Below the pieces are notes generated by a model. It made no database searches. It was not told the origin of the DNA and worked only from the letters and a program-made list of their open reading frames with translations. Positions 26,871 through 36,595 of a stretch of 64,000 nucleotides of DNA are shown here, in pieces. Position numbers and translations under genes: made by a program. Source of the stretch: Micromonospora sp. KC723. Its GTDB lineage: Bacteria > Actinomycetota > Actinomycetes > Mycobacteriales > Micromonosporaceae. Positions within the stretch are counted from its first letter, which is position 1. Every line of letters starts with the position of its first letter. The stretch is taken from NCBI RefSeq assembly GCF_004348595.1, contig NZ_SMKD01000003.1:62001-126000 (forward strand), read 5' to 3'.

Positions 26871-27656
26871 ATGCAGTTTCGCGAGTTCCACGACAGGATC
26901 GCCCTGGTGACCGGTGCCGGTAGCGGGATCGGTGCGGCGGTGGCGCGGGCGCTGGCCGCGAACGGCGCCACGGTGGCCGCGCTGGATCGCGACGCGGAGC
27001 GCCTCCGCGCCACGGTGGAGAAGATCCGCAGCGACGACCACCGGGCCACCGCGTACGAGGTGGACGTCAGCGACCGAGCCCGCGTCGAGCGGGTCGTCGA
27101 CCGGGTCGAAACCGAGCTCGGTCCGATCAGCTACCTGGTCAACAGCCACGGCGTGCTGCACGTCGGGGAGGTGACGGCACTGGCCGACGAGCAGTGGACG
27201 GAGTGTCTCGAGGTCAACGCCACCGGCGTCTTCCTGGTCACCCGCGCGGTCGTCGGCCGGATGACGTCCCGGGCCGCCGGCGCGGTCGTCAACATCGCCT
27301 CGAACGTCGTCGGCACGGCCCGGTCCGGCATGAGCGCCTACTCGGCGTCCAAGGCCGCGGTCAGCGCGTTCACCCGCTGCCTCGCCCTGGAGGTGGCGCC
27401 CCACGGCATCCGCTGCAACCTGGTCGCGCCGGGCTCCACGGACACGCCGATGTTGCGGGCCCTGTGGCCCGACGGAGACGCGGTGTCGGCCTCCATCGCG
27501 GGCCGGCCGGAGGCGTACCGGGTGGGCATCCCCCTCGGCAAGGTCGCCCAGCCCGGCGAGGTTGCCGACGCCGTGCTCTACCTGCTCTCCGACCGGGCCT
27601 CGCACATCACGATGCAGCAGCTCACCGTCGACGGCGGCGCCACGCTCGGCGTCTGA
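26871..27656 (+). CDS. SDR dehydrogenase, 2,3-dihydro-3-hydroxyanthranilate (DHHA) dehydrogenase candidate
   Basis: 261-aa classical short-chain dehydrogenase resembling EntA. NAD loop LVTGAGSGIGAAVARAL, VNSHGVL (usual NNAG position), catalytic Ser in NIASNVVG and YSASKAAVSAF with Tyr/Lys, and the C-terminal LTVDGGATLGV. ATG 26871 has GGGAG five bases away. EntA oxidises dihydrodihydroxybenzoate; here, next to isochorismatase and ADIC synthase genes, the natural substrate would be DHHA, giving 3-hydroxyanthranilate. It could instead be a sugar ketoreductase, but the sequence is EntA-like. Confidence 0.85.
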   Translation: MQFREFHDRIALVTGAGSGIGAAVARALAANGATVAALDRDAERLRATVEKIRSDDHRATAYEVDVSDRARVERVVDRVETELGPISYLVNSHGVLHVGEVTALADEQWTECLEVNATGVFLVTRAVVGRMTSRAAGAVVNIASNVVGTARSGMSAYSASKAAVSAFTRCLALEVAPHGIRCNLVAPGSTDTPMLRALWPDGDAVSASIAGRPEAYRVGIPLGKVAQPGEVADAVLYLLSDRASHITMQQLTVDGGATLGV

Positions 27657-27674
27657 AACACCTGAGAGGTCGCA

Positions 27675-28328
27675 GTGGGAATCCCCGACATCACCCCGTA
27701 CTCCATGCCCACCGTTGATGCGCTGCCGGCCAACACCGTCCGGTGGACCCTCGATCCGCGGCGCGCCGTGCTGCTCGTCCACGACATGCAGCGCTACTTC
27801 CTCCGCCCCTTCCCGGCCGGCCGGTCGCCGGTGACGGAGCTGGTCGCCAACTGCTCGCGGCTGCTGGCGTGGGCGCGGGAGCAGCGCCTGCCCGTGGCCT
27901 ACACCGCCCAACCCGGCGGGATGAGCCCGGCGGATCGCGGCCTGCTGCGGGACTTCTGGGGTCCGGGCATGGCGACCGACCCGGAGCACCGCGACGTGGT
28001 GACACCGCTGGCCCCGGAACCCGGGGACTGGCTGCTGACGAAGTGGCGGTACAGCGCGTTCCACCGCAGCGACCTGCTGCGGCGGATGCGCGCCGCCGGC
28101 CGGACCCAGCTCGTCTGCTGCGGGGTGTACGCCCACGTCGGCGTGCTGATGACCACGGTGGACGCCCTGACCCACGACATCCAGGCCTTCCTCGTCGGCG
28201 ACGCGGTGGCGGACTTCTCCGCCGAGTACCACGCGCTGGCCCTACGGTACGCCGCCGAGCGCAGCGCCGCCGTCACCAGCACGGTCGGGGTGCTCACCGC
28301 CGCGGCGCCGGTGGGGGCACGCCCGTGA
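27675..28328 (+). CDS. Isochorismatase-family hydrolase (PhzD-like ADIC hydrolase)
   Basis: 217 aa. Removes pyruvate from 2-amino-2-deoxyisochorismate to give DHHA. Catalytic Asp in [14 protein letters not shown] (about residue 37) and Lys in [15 protein letters not shown]. The third position, Cys in many cysteine-hydrolase relatives, falls in [11 protein letters not shown] and is not Cys, as in PhzD/EntB-type vinyl-ether hydrolases. GTG start with GAGAGG upstream; the stop shares GTGA with the ADIC synthase gene. Confidence 0.92.
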   Translation: MGIPDITPYSMPTVDALPANTVRWTLDPRRAVLLVHDMQRYFLRPFPAGRSPVTELVANCSRLLAWAREQRLPVAYTAQPGGMSPADRGLLRDFWGPGMATDPEHRDVVTPLAPEPGDWLLTKWRYSAFHRSDLLRRMRAAGRTQLVCCGVYAHVGVLMTTVDALTHDIQAFLVGDAVADFSAEYHALALRYAAERSAAVTSTVGVLTAAAPVGARP

Positions 28329-30229
28329 GCACCCTTACCCATGCCGGCGAAGCGTTGCTGGCGGAGGTCCTGGCCGGCCGGACCGGCCCGTTCGCGCTGC
28401 TGCACCGCGAGGGCCGGCCGGACCACGTCGACGTGGTCGTCGGCCCCGCCCTGACCGTCGAAACCCTTGCCGACATCCCGCTGCCGGAGGCGACACCCGC
28501 CACCGACGGCGAGCGGCACGAGGCGCTCGTGCTCGTGCCGTACCGGCAGGTGGCCGAGCGCGGGTTCGTCTGCGTCGACGACGGCACGCCACTGACCGTC
28601 ATCCGGGTGGAACGGGAGGCCCGCGTTCCGGTGCCGACGGTGGTCGCCCGGCTACCGGAGGTGCCGATCTCCGTCGTGGGCGGCGGCTTCGATGTCGACG
28701 ACGACGGTTACGCCCGGATCGTACGCGACGTGGTGCGCGACGAGATCGGCAGCGGTGAGGGCGCGAACTTCGTCATCCGGCGCTCCTTCGTCACCGACAT
28801 CTCCGAGTACACCCCGAGGGTCGCGCTGACCTTCTTCCGTCGGCTGCTGGAACGGGAGAGTTCGACGTACTGGACGTTCCTCGTGCACACCGGCGACCGG
28901 ACGCTGATCGGAGCGAGCCCGGAGCGGCACGTGAGCCTGCGCGACGGGATCGTGGTGATGAACCCGATCAGCGGCACCTACTGCTATCCCCCGTCGGGGC
29001 CCCGCCTCGACGAGCTGATCCACTTCCTCGCCGACGAGAAGGAAACCGACGAGCTGTACATGGTCGTCGACGAGGAACTCAAGATGATGGCCCGCATCTG
29101 CGACGAAGGCGGCCGGGTGCACGGGCCGTACCTCAAGCAGATGGCCAAGGTCGCCCACACCGAGTACCTGATCGAAGGGCGGACGTCCTACGACGTGCGG
29201 GAGATCCTGCGCGAGACCATGTTCGCCCCGACCGTGACCGGTAGCCCGCTGGAGAACGCCTGCCGGGTCATCGCCCGGCACGAGCCGACCGGACGGGCCT
29301 ACTACAGCGGAGTCGCCGCGCTCATCGGCCGTGACGCCACCGGCGACCGCACTCTCGACTCGACCATCCTGATCCGTACCGCGGACATCGCCCCCGACGG
29401 CCGGCTGCGCATCGCCGTCGGCTCCACCCTCGTGCGGCACTCCGACCCGCAGGCGGAGGTGGCGGAGACCCGCGGCAAGGCCGCGGCGCTACTGGCGGCG
29501 CTCGGCAGCGCCGCCCCCGGCAGGCTCGCCGACCACCCACGGGTCCAGGCCGCCCTGGCCCGCCGCAACGAGCCGATCGCCCAGTTCTGGCTGCGACCGG
29601 TCGGCGACAGCGGCGAGCACACGCCGGACCTGGCGGGCCGGCGGGTGCTCGTCATCGACGCCGAGGACACCTTCACCGCGATGATCGCGGCACTGCTGCG
29701 GTCGATGGGACTGACCGTGACCACCCGTCGTTACGACGAGGAGCACCGATACGAGGACCACGACCTCGTCGTCATGGGGCCCGGCCCCGGCGACCCGACC
29801 AACGAGCAGGACCCCCGGGTGAACTGGCTGACCGTCTCGATGCGCCGGCTGCTCGGCACCGGTCAACCGTTCCTGGCGGTCTGCCTCAGTCACCAGGTGC
29901 TCAGCCGTCTGCTCGGGCTGCGCGTGACCCGACGGCCAGCACCCAACCAGGGTGTCCAGCAGGAGATCGACCTGTTCGGGCGGCCCGCGCGCCTCGGCTT
30001 TTACAACAGCTTCGCGGCCTTCAGCACCGTCGACGAGCACCCCTACGGCAGCGGCGAGTCGGTCACGGTCAGCCGGGACCGGTCGACGGGCGAGGTGCAC
30101 GCCCTGCGGGGACCGCACTTCTGGTCCGTGCAGTTCCACGCCGAGTCGGTGCTGAGCAGGGACGGCGCCGCGGTGATCCGGGATGCGCTGCGGGAGCTGC
30201 TGGCCCGGCACCCGGCGGTGGCGCGGTGA
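28325..30229 (+). CDS. 2-amino-2-desoxyisochorismate (ADIC) synthase, PhzE-like TrpE-TrpG fusion
   Basis: 634 aa. The N-terminal chorismate-binding domain (to about residue 420) ends with [21 protein letters not shown] and [23 protein letters not shown]; a C-terminal class I glutaminase domain has the nucleophile Cys in [16 protein letters not shown] and His/Glu in [10 protein letters not shown]. The motif [11 protein letters not shown], instead of the PIAGT of anthranilate synthases, is typical of PhzE-type enzymes that stop at ADIC. GTG start in GTGA overlap. Provides the amino group for 3-hydroxyanthranilate. Confidence 0.93.
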   Translation: MSTLTHAGEALLAEVLAGRTGPFALLHREGRPDHVDVVVGPALTVETLADIPLPEATPATDGERHEALVLVPYRQVAERGFVCVDDGTPLTVIRVEREARVPVPTVVARLPEVPISVVGGGFDVDDDGYARIVRDVVRDEIGSGEGANFVIRRSFVTDISEYTPRVALTFFRRLLERESSTYWTFLVHTGDRTLIGASPERHVSLRDGIVVMNPISGTYCYPPSGPRLDELIHFLADEKETDELYMVVDEELKMMARICDEGGRVHGPYLKQMAKVAHTEYLIEGRTSYDVREILRETMFAPTVTGSPLENACRVIARHEPTGRAYYSGVAALIGRDATGDRTLDSTILIRTADIAPDGRLRIAVGSTLVRHSDPQAEVAETRGKAAALLAALGSAAPGRLADHPRVQAALARRNEPIAQFWLRPVGDSGEHTPDLAGRRVLVIDAEDTFTAMIAALLRSMGLTVTTRRYDEEHRYEDHDLVVMGPGPGDPTNEQDPRVNWLTVSMRRLLGTGQPFLAVCLSHQVLSRLLGLRVTRRPAPNQGVQQEIDLFGRPARLGFYNSFAAFSTVDEHPYGSGESVTVSRDRSTGEVHALRGPHFWSVQFHAESVLSRDGAAVIRDALRELLARHPAVAR

Positions 30230-30314
30230 GCGGGGCCCCGGCGGCCGGACGTCGCCGCGCCAGTGACGGTCCACGGGCGCCGCTCGACTCCGGAGACGGA
30301 AAGGAGATCCGCGC

Positions 30315-31511
30315 ATGCTCCAGGTCCTGATCGTCGGTGGCGGCATCGGTGGACTGGCCGCCGCCCTGGCCCTCAACCGGGCCGGCCACCGGGTGGTGGT
30401 ACTCGAACGCAACCCCGAGTTCACCGAGCTCGGGGCCGGGATCCAGCTGGCGCCGAACGCGTTCCACGCCCTCGACCGGCTCGGGGTCGGCGACCGGGTG
30501 CGCCGGCGCGCGGTCTTCATCGACGAGCTGCGGTTCATGGACGGCACCACCGACGAGCAGGTGACCAGCCTGCCGCTCGGCGCCGGATACCGTGAGCGCT
30601 TCGGCAACCCGTACGTGGTGGTGCATCGCAGCGACCTGTTCCAGCCCCTGCTGGCCGCCTGCCGCGAGGCCCGCACCATCGTGCTGCACAGCGACAGCCG
30701 GGTGGTGGGCTACGGGCAGGACGGCACGGGGGTGTGGGCCGTCCTCGCCGACGGCCGCGAGTTCCACGGCGACGTGCTCGTCGGCGCCGACGGGATCCGC
30801 TCGGCGATCCGCCGGCAACTCGTCGGCGACGGCGAGCCGAGGGTCTCCGGCCACACCATCTACCGGTGTCTGATCCCGATGGAACGGGTGCCGCCCGAGC
30901 TGCGCTGGAACTGCGTCACCCTGTGGGCCGGGCCGGCCTGGCACGTCGTGCACTACCCCGTCGCCGGCGGCCAGCACCTCAACCTCGCGGCCACCCGCGA
31001 CGACAACGCCACCGCGGTGGTCAGCGGACGGCCCGTCGACGACGCCCACGTACGGGGGCAGTTCGCCGGGCTCAGCCCCACCCCCAGGAAGCTGCTGGGT
31101 CTGGGCGCCGACTGGCGCACGTGGGTGCTCTGTGACAGAGACCCGGTGCCACAGTGGGCCGACGGGCGCGTCGTCCTGCTCGGCGACGCGGCCCATCCCA
31201 TGCTGCAGTACGCCGCCCAGGGCGCCTGCCAGGCCCTGGAGGACGCGGTCGTGCTCGGGGACCTGCTCGCGGCCCCGAGCCACGACGTGCCACAGCAGCT
31301 GCGCGACTTCGTGGCGCTGCGCCAGGACCGTACCGCTCGGGCGCAGCTCGTGGCCCGGAGGATGGGCAGCCGGCTCTACCATCCGGCACACCGCTCCGCC
31401 CTGGCCCGCAACCGTCTGCTGCGTGCCTTCAGCGCCACCGATCTGTACGACCAGATCGCCTGGCTGCACGACGCGCGCGAGATCGGCGAGCGGGTCGGCG
31501 TACCACAGTGA
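30315..31511 (+). CDS. FAD-dependent aromatic monooxygenase (salicylate/3-hydroxybenzoate hydroxylase-like)
   Basis: 398-aa class A flavoprotein monooxygenase. GxGxxG in LIVGGGIGGLAAALALNRAG, the DG motif VLVGADGIRSAIRRQLV, and GD motif VVLLGDAAHPMLQYAAQGACQALEDAV. AAGGAG precedes the ATG. The most similar known activities hydroxylate, sometimes with decarboxylation, an aromatic acid para or ipso to the carboxylate. 3-Hydroxyanthranilate made by the preceding genes is the natural substrate candidate, giving a dihydroxylated aminobenzene that could go on to a quinone. Confidence 0.9.
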   Translation: MLQVLIVGGGIGGLAAALALNRAGHRVVVLERNPEFTELGAGIQLAPNAFHALDRLGVGDRVRRRAVFIDELRFMDGTTDEQVTSLPLGAGYRERFGNPYVVVHRSDLFQPLLAACREARTIVLHSDSRVVGYGQDGTGVWAVLADGREFHGDVLVGADGIRSAIRRQLVGDGEPRVSGHTIYRCLIPMERVPPELRWNCVTLWAGPAWHVVHYPVAGGQHLNLAATRDDNATAVVSGRPVDDAHVRGQFAGLSPTPRKLLGLGADWRTWVLCDRDPVPQWADGRVVLLGDAAHPMLQYAAQGACQALEDAVVLGDLLAAPSHDVPQQLRDFVALRQDRTARAQLVARRMGSRLYHPAHRSALARNRLLRAFSATDLYDQIAWLHDAREIGERVGVPQ

Positions 31512-31621
31512 GCCCCTAGTCGGACTGTATCCGGCGCTCCAGCGCGCCACCCGATGCTAGATCACGCGCCGCCCGGGGTCCCCCGACCGGTCCGGCGCGG
31601 CCAGGCCAACGGAGGTATCCC

Positions 31622-33079
31622 ATGTTCTCCCGGATCGCCGAGTTCCACGACTGGTTCGAACAAGAGCACACCGCCCACTCCTTCCGCGTGACGGTGGCGC
31701 CCCTGGACAGTCTCGAGGGCTGGTCGATCGACCCGGAAACCAGCGCGATCACCCACCGCAGCGGGAAGTTCTTCACCATCGACGGGCTGGAGGTGCAGAC
31801 GAACCACGGCCTCGTGGAGAGCTGGTCCCAGCCGATCATCGACCAACCGGAGTCCGGCATCCTCGGCATCCTGGTGCGCAGGTTCGGCGGGGTGCCGCAC
31901 TTCCTCATGCAGGCCAAGATGGAGCCGGGCAACATCAACCTGTTGCAGTTGTCGCCGACGGTGCAGGCCACCAAGAGCAACTACACCCGGGTGCACGGCG
32001 GCCGGTCGGTGCCGTACCTGGAGTACTTCATGGCCCCCCGCCGCAGCCGGGTCCTCTCCGACGTGCTCCAGTCCGAGCAGGGCGCCTGGTTCCTGCACAA
32101 ACGGAACCGCAACATGATCATCGAGGTGACCGAGGACGTGCCGCTGCGCCCCGGCTTCTGCTGGCTGACGCGCGACCAGCTCGGCGCCCTGCTCAAGGTC
32201 GACAATCTGGTGAACATGGATTCCCGGACGGTCCTCGCCGGTTACCCGTTCTCCGAGCACGACGGCAGCCCGGAACGGCCCGTCTCCGCCCGGGACGGGG
32301 GCTTCCACCAGTTGCTCGCCGGCTACGAGGGACGCCCGGTGACGATGTCACACCGTGACATCGCCGAGCCGCTGAGCTGGTTCACCGAGGTCAAGACCCG
32401 CTATGACCTGCGTCGGCGACGGGTGCCCCTCAACCAGGTCAAGAACTGGATCTGCGGGCCGGACCGGATCACCCACGAGCTGGGACGCTACTTCTCGGTC
32501 ATCGGCGTGCACGTCGAGGCCGGCAGCCGGGAGGTCAGCCGCTGGTCGCAGCCGTTGCTCGCGCCGGTGGGACAGGGCGTCGTCGCTTTCCTGCTACGGC
32601 GACACCGGGGCGAACACCAGTTGCTCGTGCAGGCGCGGACCCAGGCCGGCACCTTCGACGTGGTGGAGATGGCACCGACGGTGCAGTGCTCCCCCGACAA
32701 CTACCGAGGGCTGCCCGAGCACCGACGCCCGCCCTTCCTGGACCACGTCCTGGCCGCTCCACGGCGCCGGATCCGCTTCGACGTCGTGCACTCGGAGGAG
32801 GGAGGGCGCTTTTACCACGCCACGAACCGGTACCTGATCGTCGAGGTCGACGACGACTTCCCCACGGTGGACCGTCCCGACTTCACCTGGATGACCATCC
32901 CCCAGCTCGCCGAGCTGGCGCGCTACGGCAACTACGTCAACGTCGAGGCCCGCAACCTCCTCGCCTGCCTGCGGTTCCACAGCGAGCCGTCGGAGGACGG
33001 GGAGGGCGCCGGCGTCGACCCGCACACCGAAAGGGTGACCCACGCCAATGACCACGCAGGTCTGGGACTATCGACTTGA
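31622..33079 (+). CDS. NDP-hexose 2,3-dehydratase
   Basis: 485 aa; removes the C2 hydroxyl of dTDP-4-keto-6-deoxyglucose to give the 3,4-diketo-2,6-dideoxy sugar. The protein is an internal duplication, as in EvaA/TylX3: repeat 1 has [21 protein letters not shown] and [12 protein letters not shown]; repeat 2 has [22 protein letters not shown] and [26 protein letters not shown] start. A 110-bp gap upstream may carry its own promoter. The aminotransferase gene downstream overlaps its end by 32 bases. Confidence 0.95.
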   Translation: MFSRIAEFHDWFEQEHTAHSFRVTVAPLDSLEGWSIDPETSAITHRSGKFFTIDGLEVQTNHGLVESWSQPIIDQPESGILGILVRRFGGVPHFLMQAKMEPGNINLLQLSPTVQATKSNYTRVHGGRSVPYLEYFMAPRRSRVLSDVLQSEQGAWFLHKRNRNMIIEVTEDVPLRPGFCWLTRDQLGALLKVDNLVNMDSRTVLAGYPFSEHDGSPERPVSARDGGFHQLLAGYEGRPVTMSHRDIAEPLSWFTEVKTRYDLRRRRVPLNQVKNWICGPDRITHELGRYFSVIGVHVEAGSREVSRWSQPLLAPVGQGVVAFLLRRHRGEHQLLVQARTQAGTFDVVEMAPTVQCSPDNYRGLPEHRRPPFLDHVLAAPRRRIRFDVVHSEEGGRFYHATNRYLIVEVDDDFPTVDRPDFTWMTIPQLAELARYGNYVNVEARNLLACLRFHSEPSEDGEGAGVDPHTERVTHANDHAGLGLST

Positions 33080-34157
33080 GTACGAGAACGAGCGCGATGA
33101 CATCCTGGACGCCGTCGACAGCGTCTTCCGCTCCGGGCAGCTCATCCTCGGTGAGAGCGTGCGTTCCTTCGAACGGGAGTACGCCGACTACCACGGTGTG
33201 AGCGGCTGCGTCAGCTGTGACAACGGCACCAACGCCATCGTGCTCGGGCTGCGCGCGGTGGGTGTGCGTCCCGGCGATGAGGTGATCACCGTCGCCAACA
33301 CCGCCGCGCCGACCATCGTGGCCATCGACCAGATCGGCGCGCGGCCGGTCTTCGTCGACATCTGCCCCGAGACGTACCTGATGGACACCGACCAGGTGGA
33401 AGCCGCGATCACCGAACGGACCACCTGCATCCTGCCGGTGCACCTGTACGGCCAGTGCGTCGACATGCGGCCGTTGCAGGAGCTGGCCCGGCGGCACGGC
33501 CTGATCCTGTTCGAGGACTGCGCCCAGTCCCACGGCGCCCGGCACCACGGCCAGCTGGCCGGCACGATGGGACGGGCCGCCGCCTTCTCCTTCTACCCCA
33601 CCAAGGTGCTCGGCGCCTACGGTGACGGCGGCGCCGTCGTGACCTCCGATCCCGAGGTGGAGGCGAACCTGCGGCGGCTGCGCTACTACGGTATGGAGCA
33701 GCAGTACTACGTGGTTTCCACGCCCGGGCACAACAGCCGGCTCGACGAGGTGCACGCCGAGATTCTGCGCCGCAAGCTACGTCGCTTCGACGGGTACCTG
33801 GCCAGCCGGCGCGCGGTCGCCGCCCGGTACGCCGAAGCGCTCGCCGGCACCGACCTCGTGCTGCCGAAGCTGGCCGAGGGCAACGACCACTCCTACTACC
33901 TCTATGTGGTCCGGCACCCGGAACGTGACCGGATCATCGAGCGCATGAAGCAGTACGACGTGCTGCTGAACGTGAGCTACCGCTGGCCGGTGCACACCAT
34001 GAGCGGCTTCGCCCACCTCGGATACGGGATCGGCACGCTGCCGTACACCGAGGAGCTCGCCGACCAGATCTTCTCCCTGCCGATGTACGCCTCACTGCCC
34101 AGGGGCACCCAGGACAAGGTGATCGACGCGCTGCGCGAGGTGCTCGCCACCTTGTGA
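33048..34157 (+). CDS. DegT/DnrJ/EryC1/StrS-family sugar aminotransferase
   Basis: 369-aa PLP aminotransferase. Internal aldimine Lys in [16 protein letters not shown] (about residue 187), phosphate-binding [28 protein letters not shown] and [11 protein letters not shown] with the PLP-binding Asp. Typical of 3-aminotransferases for dTDP-3-keto sugars (TylB/EvaB/FdtB class). Following a 2,3-dehydratase, it should give a 3-amino-2,3,6-trideoxy-4-keto sugar. A 4-aminotransferase role cannot be excluded from sequence alone. Confidence 0.93.
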   Translation: MTTQVWDYRLEYENERDDILDAVDSVFRSGQLILGESVRSFEREYADYHGVSGCVSCDNGTNAIVLGLRAVGVRPGDEVITVANTAAPTIVAIDQIGARPVFVDICPETYLMDTDQVEAAITERTTCILPVHLYGQCVDMRPLQELARRHGLILFEDCAQSHGARHHGQLAGTMGRAAAFSFYPTKVLGAYGDGGAVVTSDPEVEANLRRLRYYGMEQQYYVVSTPGHNSRLDEVHAEILRRKLRRFDGYLASRRAVAARYAEALAGTDLVLPKLAEGNDHSYYLYVVRHPERDRIIERMKQYDVLLNVSYRWPVHTMSGFAHLGYGIGTLPYTEELADQIFSLPMYASLPRGTQDKVIDALREVLATL

Positions 34158-34170
34158 GTCGGGCACGGCC

Positions 34171-34204
34171 GGCTGGCCCGCCTCTAGCGAGGGACGGGCC
34201 AGCC
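34171..34204 (+). terminator. Hairpin after aminotransferase gene
   Basis: GGCTGGCCCG / CGGGCCAGCC, 10-bp perfect stem with a 14-base loop, 13 bases after the stop codon. It may terminate or attenuate the first half of the core operon. It contains and abuts CTCTAG repeats (34182, 34204). Confidence 0.55.
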
Positions 34205-34210
34205 TCTAGG
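34182..34210 (+). promoter_or_regulatory. CTCTAGC/CTCTAGG heptamers 22 bp apart, possible SARP site
   Basis: Two near-identical heptamers (34182 and 34204) spaced two helical turns apart upstream of the first ABM monooxygenase gene, resembling the CTCTAAG repeats upstream of rmlA. The intermediate 11-bp position (GACGGGC) does not match well. It overlaps the hairpin, so either function is possible. Confidence 0.35.
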
Positions 34211-34280
34211 GCCGTACCGGATCCTGGTCGCCAGACGGGCGCCGGAACAGTGTCCGACCACCCGACCCTGGGGAGGTTCT

Positions 34281-34607
34281 GTGTTCATCAGCGTCAACAA
34301 GGCCACTCTCACCGACTGCACCCCCGAGGAGTACGAGCGCTTCTACCAGGAGGCCTGCGACTACATGGCCAAGCAGCCCGGGCACATCCGGCAGCGCCTG
34401 GTGCGCAGCGACTCCGAGCCGGGCGTCTACTTCGCGATCTCGGAGTGGGAGAGCGTCGAGGCATACCGGAGGTTGGCCACCATCGACGAGCTGGTGGAGA
34501 TCTTCGGCCAGGTCATCTCGCTGACCGAGCCTCGGGATCCGAGCAAGGACAAGATCGTCGTCGAGCACCACGACTGCTCGATGGTCCTCGACCGGGAGCG
34601 GGTGTGA
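34281..34607 (+). CDS. Antibiotic biosynthesis monooxygenase (ABM) domain protein 1
   Basis: 108-aa ferredoxin-like ABM protein: FISVNKATL, EEYERFYQEACDYMAKQPGHI, FAISEWESVEAYRRL and a C-terminal VISLTEPRDP stretch. GTG start with GGGGAGG four bases away. Homologues such as ActVA-Orf6 oxidise phenols to quinones without metal or bound cofactor; others are decarboxylases, isomerases or inactive. Paralogue encoded at 35.2 kb. In this pathway it may form the quinone from a hydroxylated aminobenzoate. Confidence 0.85.
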   Translation: MFISVNKATLTDCTPEEYERFYQEACDYMAKQPGHIRQRLVRSDSEPGVYFAISEWESVEAYRRLATIDELVEIFGQVISLTEPRDPSKDKIVVEHHDCSMVLDRERV

Positions 34608-34633
34608 CCACCCCTGTGCAGGGAGGACGACCG

Positions 34634-35152
34634 ATGGGTACGACCTCAGCCAGAAGGCGACGGTGGACCGCCGGGGTGGTGGGGGTTCTCGCGCTGGCCG
34701 CGACGGCAGGCGGTGCGCAGGCGAGCCCGAACGACGTGGGGCCCAGGGTGAGGGTGGCCACCGGCACCTTCAGCGTCACGGAGTTCAGCATCGTGCCGTA
34801 CCAACAGCTCGACAACGGCGCGGCCCTCAACCGCTTCCATGCCTCCGACGTCTTCCAGGGCGACATCAAGGGCACCGGCTCGGCCGAGGCGCAGATGCTG
34901 ACCAGGCCAGACGGCACCAGCAACGAGGCGGGACTCATCCACGTCGTGGGCAGTCTGCACGGCCGGCGCGGGAGTTTCGTCATCCAGACGATCAGCAGCT
35001 CCGACGGCAACACCGCCCGCAGTTCCTGGACCGTGTTGGAGGGCACCGGGACCGGGCAGCTCACCGGCCTGAAGGGGCGGGGGTCCGAGACCGCGGTCAA
35101 CAACGGCGGTTCCTGGTCCGCAAGGTACGAGCTGAACTACTACTTCGGGTGA
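34634..35152 (+). CDS. Secreted DUF3224/allene-oxide-cyclase-like beta-barrel protein
   Basis: 172 aa with an N-terminal signal (RRRRWTAGVVGVLALAATAGGAQA). The mature part reads as a lipocalin-like AOC barrel: GTFSVTEFSIVPYQ, FQGDIKGTGSAEAQML, GSLHGRRGSFVIQTISSSDG and the DUF3224-type GTGTGQLTGLKGRGS. GGGAGG seven bases before the ATG. AOC-barrel proteins include non-enzymatic binders and cyclases (AbyU and PyrI4 are AOC-barrel cyclases). Being flanked by two ABM genes suggests a pathway role, but the apparent export signal is odd for a biosynthetic enzyme. Confidence 0.75.
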   Translation: MGTTSARRRRWTAGVVGVLALAATAGGAQASPNDVGPRVRVATGTFSVTEFSIVPYQQLDNGAALNRFHASDVFQGDIKGTGSAEAQMLTRPDGTSNEAGLIHVVGSLHGRRGSFVIQTISSSDGNTARSSWTVLEGTGTGQLTGLKGRGSETAVNNGGSWSARYELNYYFG

Positions 35153-35183
35153 TCCGCGCAGCCACCCGCCGGAGAGGGGACCC

Positions 35184-35471
35184 ATGTACGTGTGCGTGAA
35201 CAGGATCCGGGTCATCGGTTCCACAGAGGAGTACGAGCGGGTCTATCGCGAGGGGAGCGACTTCATGGCGACGCTCCCCGGGCACGTACGCCACAAACTC
35301 CTGCGCTCCCAGCGGGAGCCCGCCGTCTACTTCAGCGTCGCCGAGTGGACCGACGCGGAGTCGTACCGCCGGATGTGTGAGGTGCCGAAGGTACGCGAGA
35401 TCTTCGACCAGGTCAGCGACATCATCGAGCTGGAGAATCACGAGTGTCTGATCGCTTACCAGGGCGAGTGA
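35184..35471 (+). CDS. Antibiotic biosynthesis monooxygenase (ABM) domain protein 2
   Basis: 95-aa paralogue of the ABM protein at 34.3 kb: YVCVNRIRV, TEEYERVYREGSDFMATLPGHV, FSVAEWTDAESYRRMCEV, VREIFDQVSDIIELENHE. GGAGAGGGG precedes the ATG. The two may form a heterodimer or act on successive intermediates. Confidence 0.83.
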   Translation: MYVCVNRIRVIGSTEEYERVYREGSDFMATLPGHVRHKLLRSQREPAVYFSVAEWTDAESYRRMCEVPKVREIFDQVSDIIELENHECLIAYQGE

Positions 35472-35491
35472 CGGGCAGCCGGGAGACAGAG

Positions 35492-36385
35492 ATGAAGATC
35501 GGTGTCAGTCACACCACGCTCACCGCGCCCGACGGCGGCATCGCCGACCCGGTGCGGGTCGCCCGCCGGGTGGAGGCGCTCGGCCTGGATTCGCTGTGGG
35601 TCAGCGACCACCTTGCCTGGGGCACCCCGATCCTGGACAGCACCCTGACCTTGACGGCGGCGGCGGCCGTGACCGAGCGGATCGAGGTCGGGTACTGCGT
35701 CATGCAGCTCGCCCTGCGCCCGATCGCCTGGGCGGCCAAACAGATCGGCACCCTTCAGAGGATCTCCGGCGAACGGCTCCAACTCGGCGTCGGCGTCGGC
35801 GGCCATCCGCCGGAGGAGTGGGCGGCTGCTGGCCGGTCCACCACCGATCGCGGCCGGCGCACCGACGACGCCCTGCGCGCGCTGCCGCGGTTGTTGTCCG
35901 GTCAGGCCACCCCCGTGCCGGACGCTGGCGACGCGCCGCTGACCCTCTCCCCGCCCGCGCCGATGCCGCGGGTGTGGATCGGGGGAGGCTCTCCCGCTGC
36001 GCTGCGTCGCGCCGCCCGTTTCGGGGACGCCTGGCTGCCGGCAGCCGTCACCCTCGACCAGGTCGCCGACGGCCGGGAGCGGCTCCGCGAGCTGAGCCGG
36101 GCCGAGGGGCGGCCCACGCCCGGGGTCGGGGTGTCGGTCTTCGCCACCCTCGACTCCCACCTCGGAGGGATGAGCCACGACGCGCTGGTGGACCTGTGCG
36201 CCGGCGGCTTCGGCATGCCCCGCGAGCACGCCGACAGGGTGGTCGTCAGCGGAAAGCCCGGACAGGTGGCCGAGCGGCTGGCCGCGCACGCCGACGCGGG
36301 CGTCGAGCACGTGATCGTCGTGCCGTTCGGGCACGGCTGGGAACAGCAGTGCGAGCTGCTCGCCGAGGCCGTGGCCCTGCTCTGA
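35492..36385 (+). CDS. Luciferase-like (LLM class) flavin/F420-dependent oxidoreductase
   Basis: 297-aa TIM-barrel protein: GLDSLWVSDHLAWGTP at the N-terminus, IEVGYCVMQLALRPIAWAAKQIGTLQRISG, LQLGVGVGGHPPEEW, and VWIGGGSPAALRRAARFGDAW. These are the usual flavin/F420-binding elements of the class. ATG 35492 has GGGAG six bases upstream. It could hydroxylate a substrate with reduced FMN, or oxidise/reduce with F420. BtrO of butirosin is of this class, which is notable given the BtrI/J/K-like trio in the left operon, but the two are far apart here. Confidence 0.88.
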   Translation: MKIGVSHTTLTAPDGGIADPVRVARRVEALGLDSLWVSDHLAWGTPILDSTLTLTAAAAVTERIEVGYCVMQLALRPIAWAAKQIGTLQRISGERLQLGVGVGGHPPEEWAAAGRSTTDRGRRTDDALRALPRLLSGQATPVPDAGDAPLTLSPPAPMPRVWIGGGSPAALRRAARFGDAWLPAAVTLDQVADGRERLRELSRAEGRPTPGVGVSVFATLDSHLGGMSHDALVDLCAGGFGMPREHADRVVVSGKPGQVAERLAAHADAGVEHVIVVPFGHGWEQQCELLAEAVALL

Positions 36386-36544
36386 TCCACGCGGCCACAG
36401 GCAGGACCTGTCGGGCTGCGCACCGCGCCTTCCGTGCCGTGCGCCACCCCGGCGGGTCCTGCCTGCGTGCGGGCGGGTGGCCGGCAGCAGGCGGCAGAAC
36501 GACGGCGTACCGCACGGTCGAGACCAGTCCCCCGCCGGTCGGCG

Positions 36545-36588
36545 CTCAGGGACGGCTCTAAGTCTCCACGAGGTGACGCGCCTAGCGT
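36545..36588 (+). promoter_or_regulatory. SARP-type heptamers and -10 box for a leaderless transcript
   Basis: CTCAGGG (36545), CTCTAAG (36556) and CACGAGG (36567) stand exactly 11 bp apart; nine bases later comes a -10 box TAGCGT (36583-36588), and seven bases further the ATG of the glycosyltransferase gene. No recognisable -35 box is present, as expected for SARP-dependent promoters, and no ribosome binding site precedes the ATG. Confidence 0.65.
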
Positions 36589-36595
36589 TTGCGCC

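Noticed and set aside
31513..31562. CCCCTAG upstream of the 2,3-dehydratase gene as a SARP heptamer
   Set aside because: The 11-bp-spaced partners (ACTGTAT, CGCTCCA) do not resemble it.
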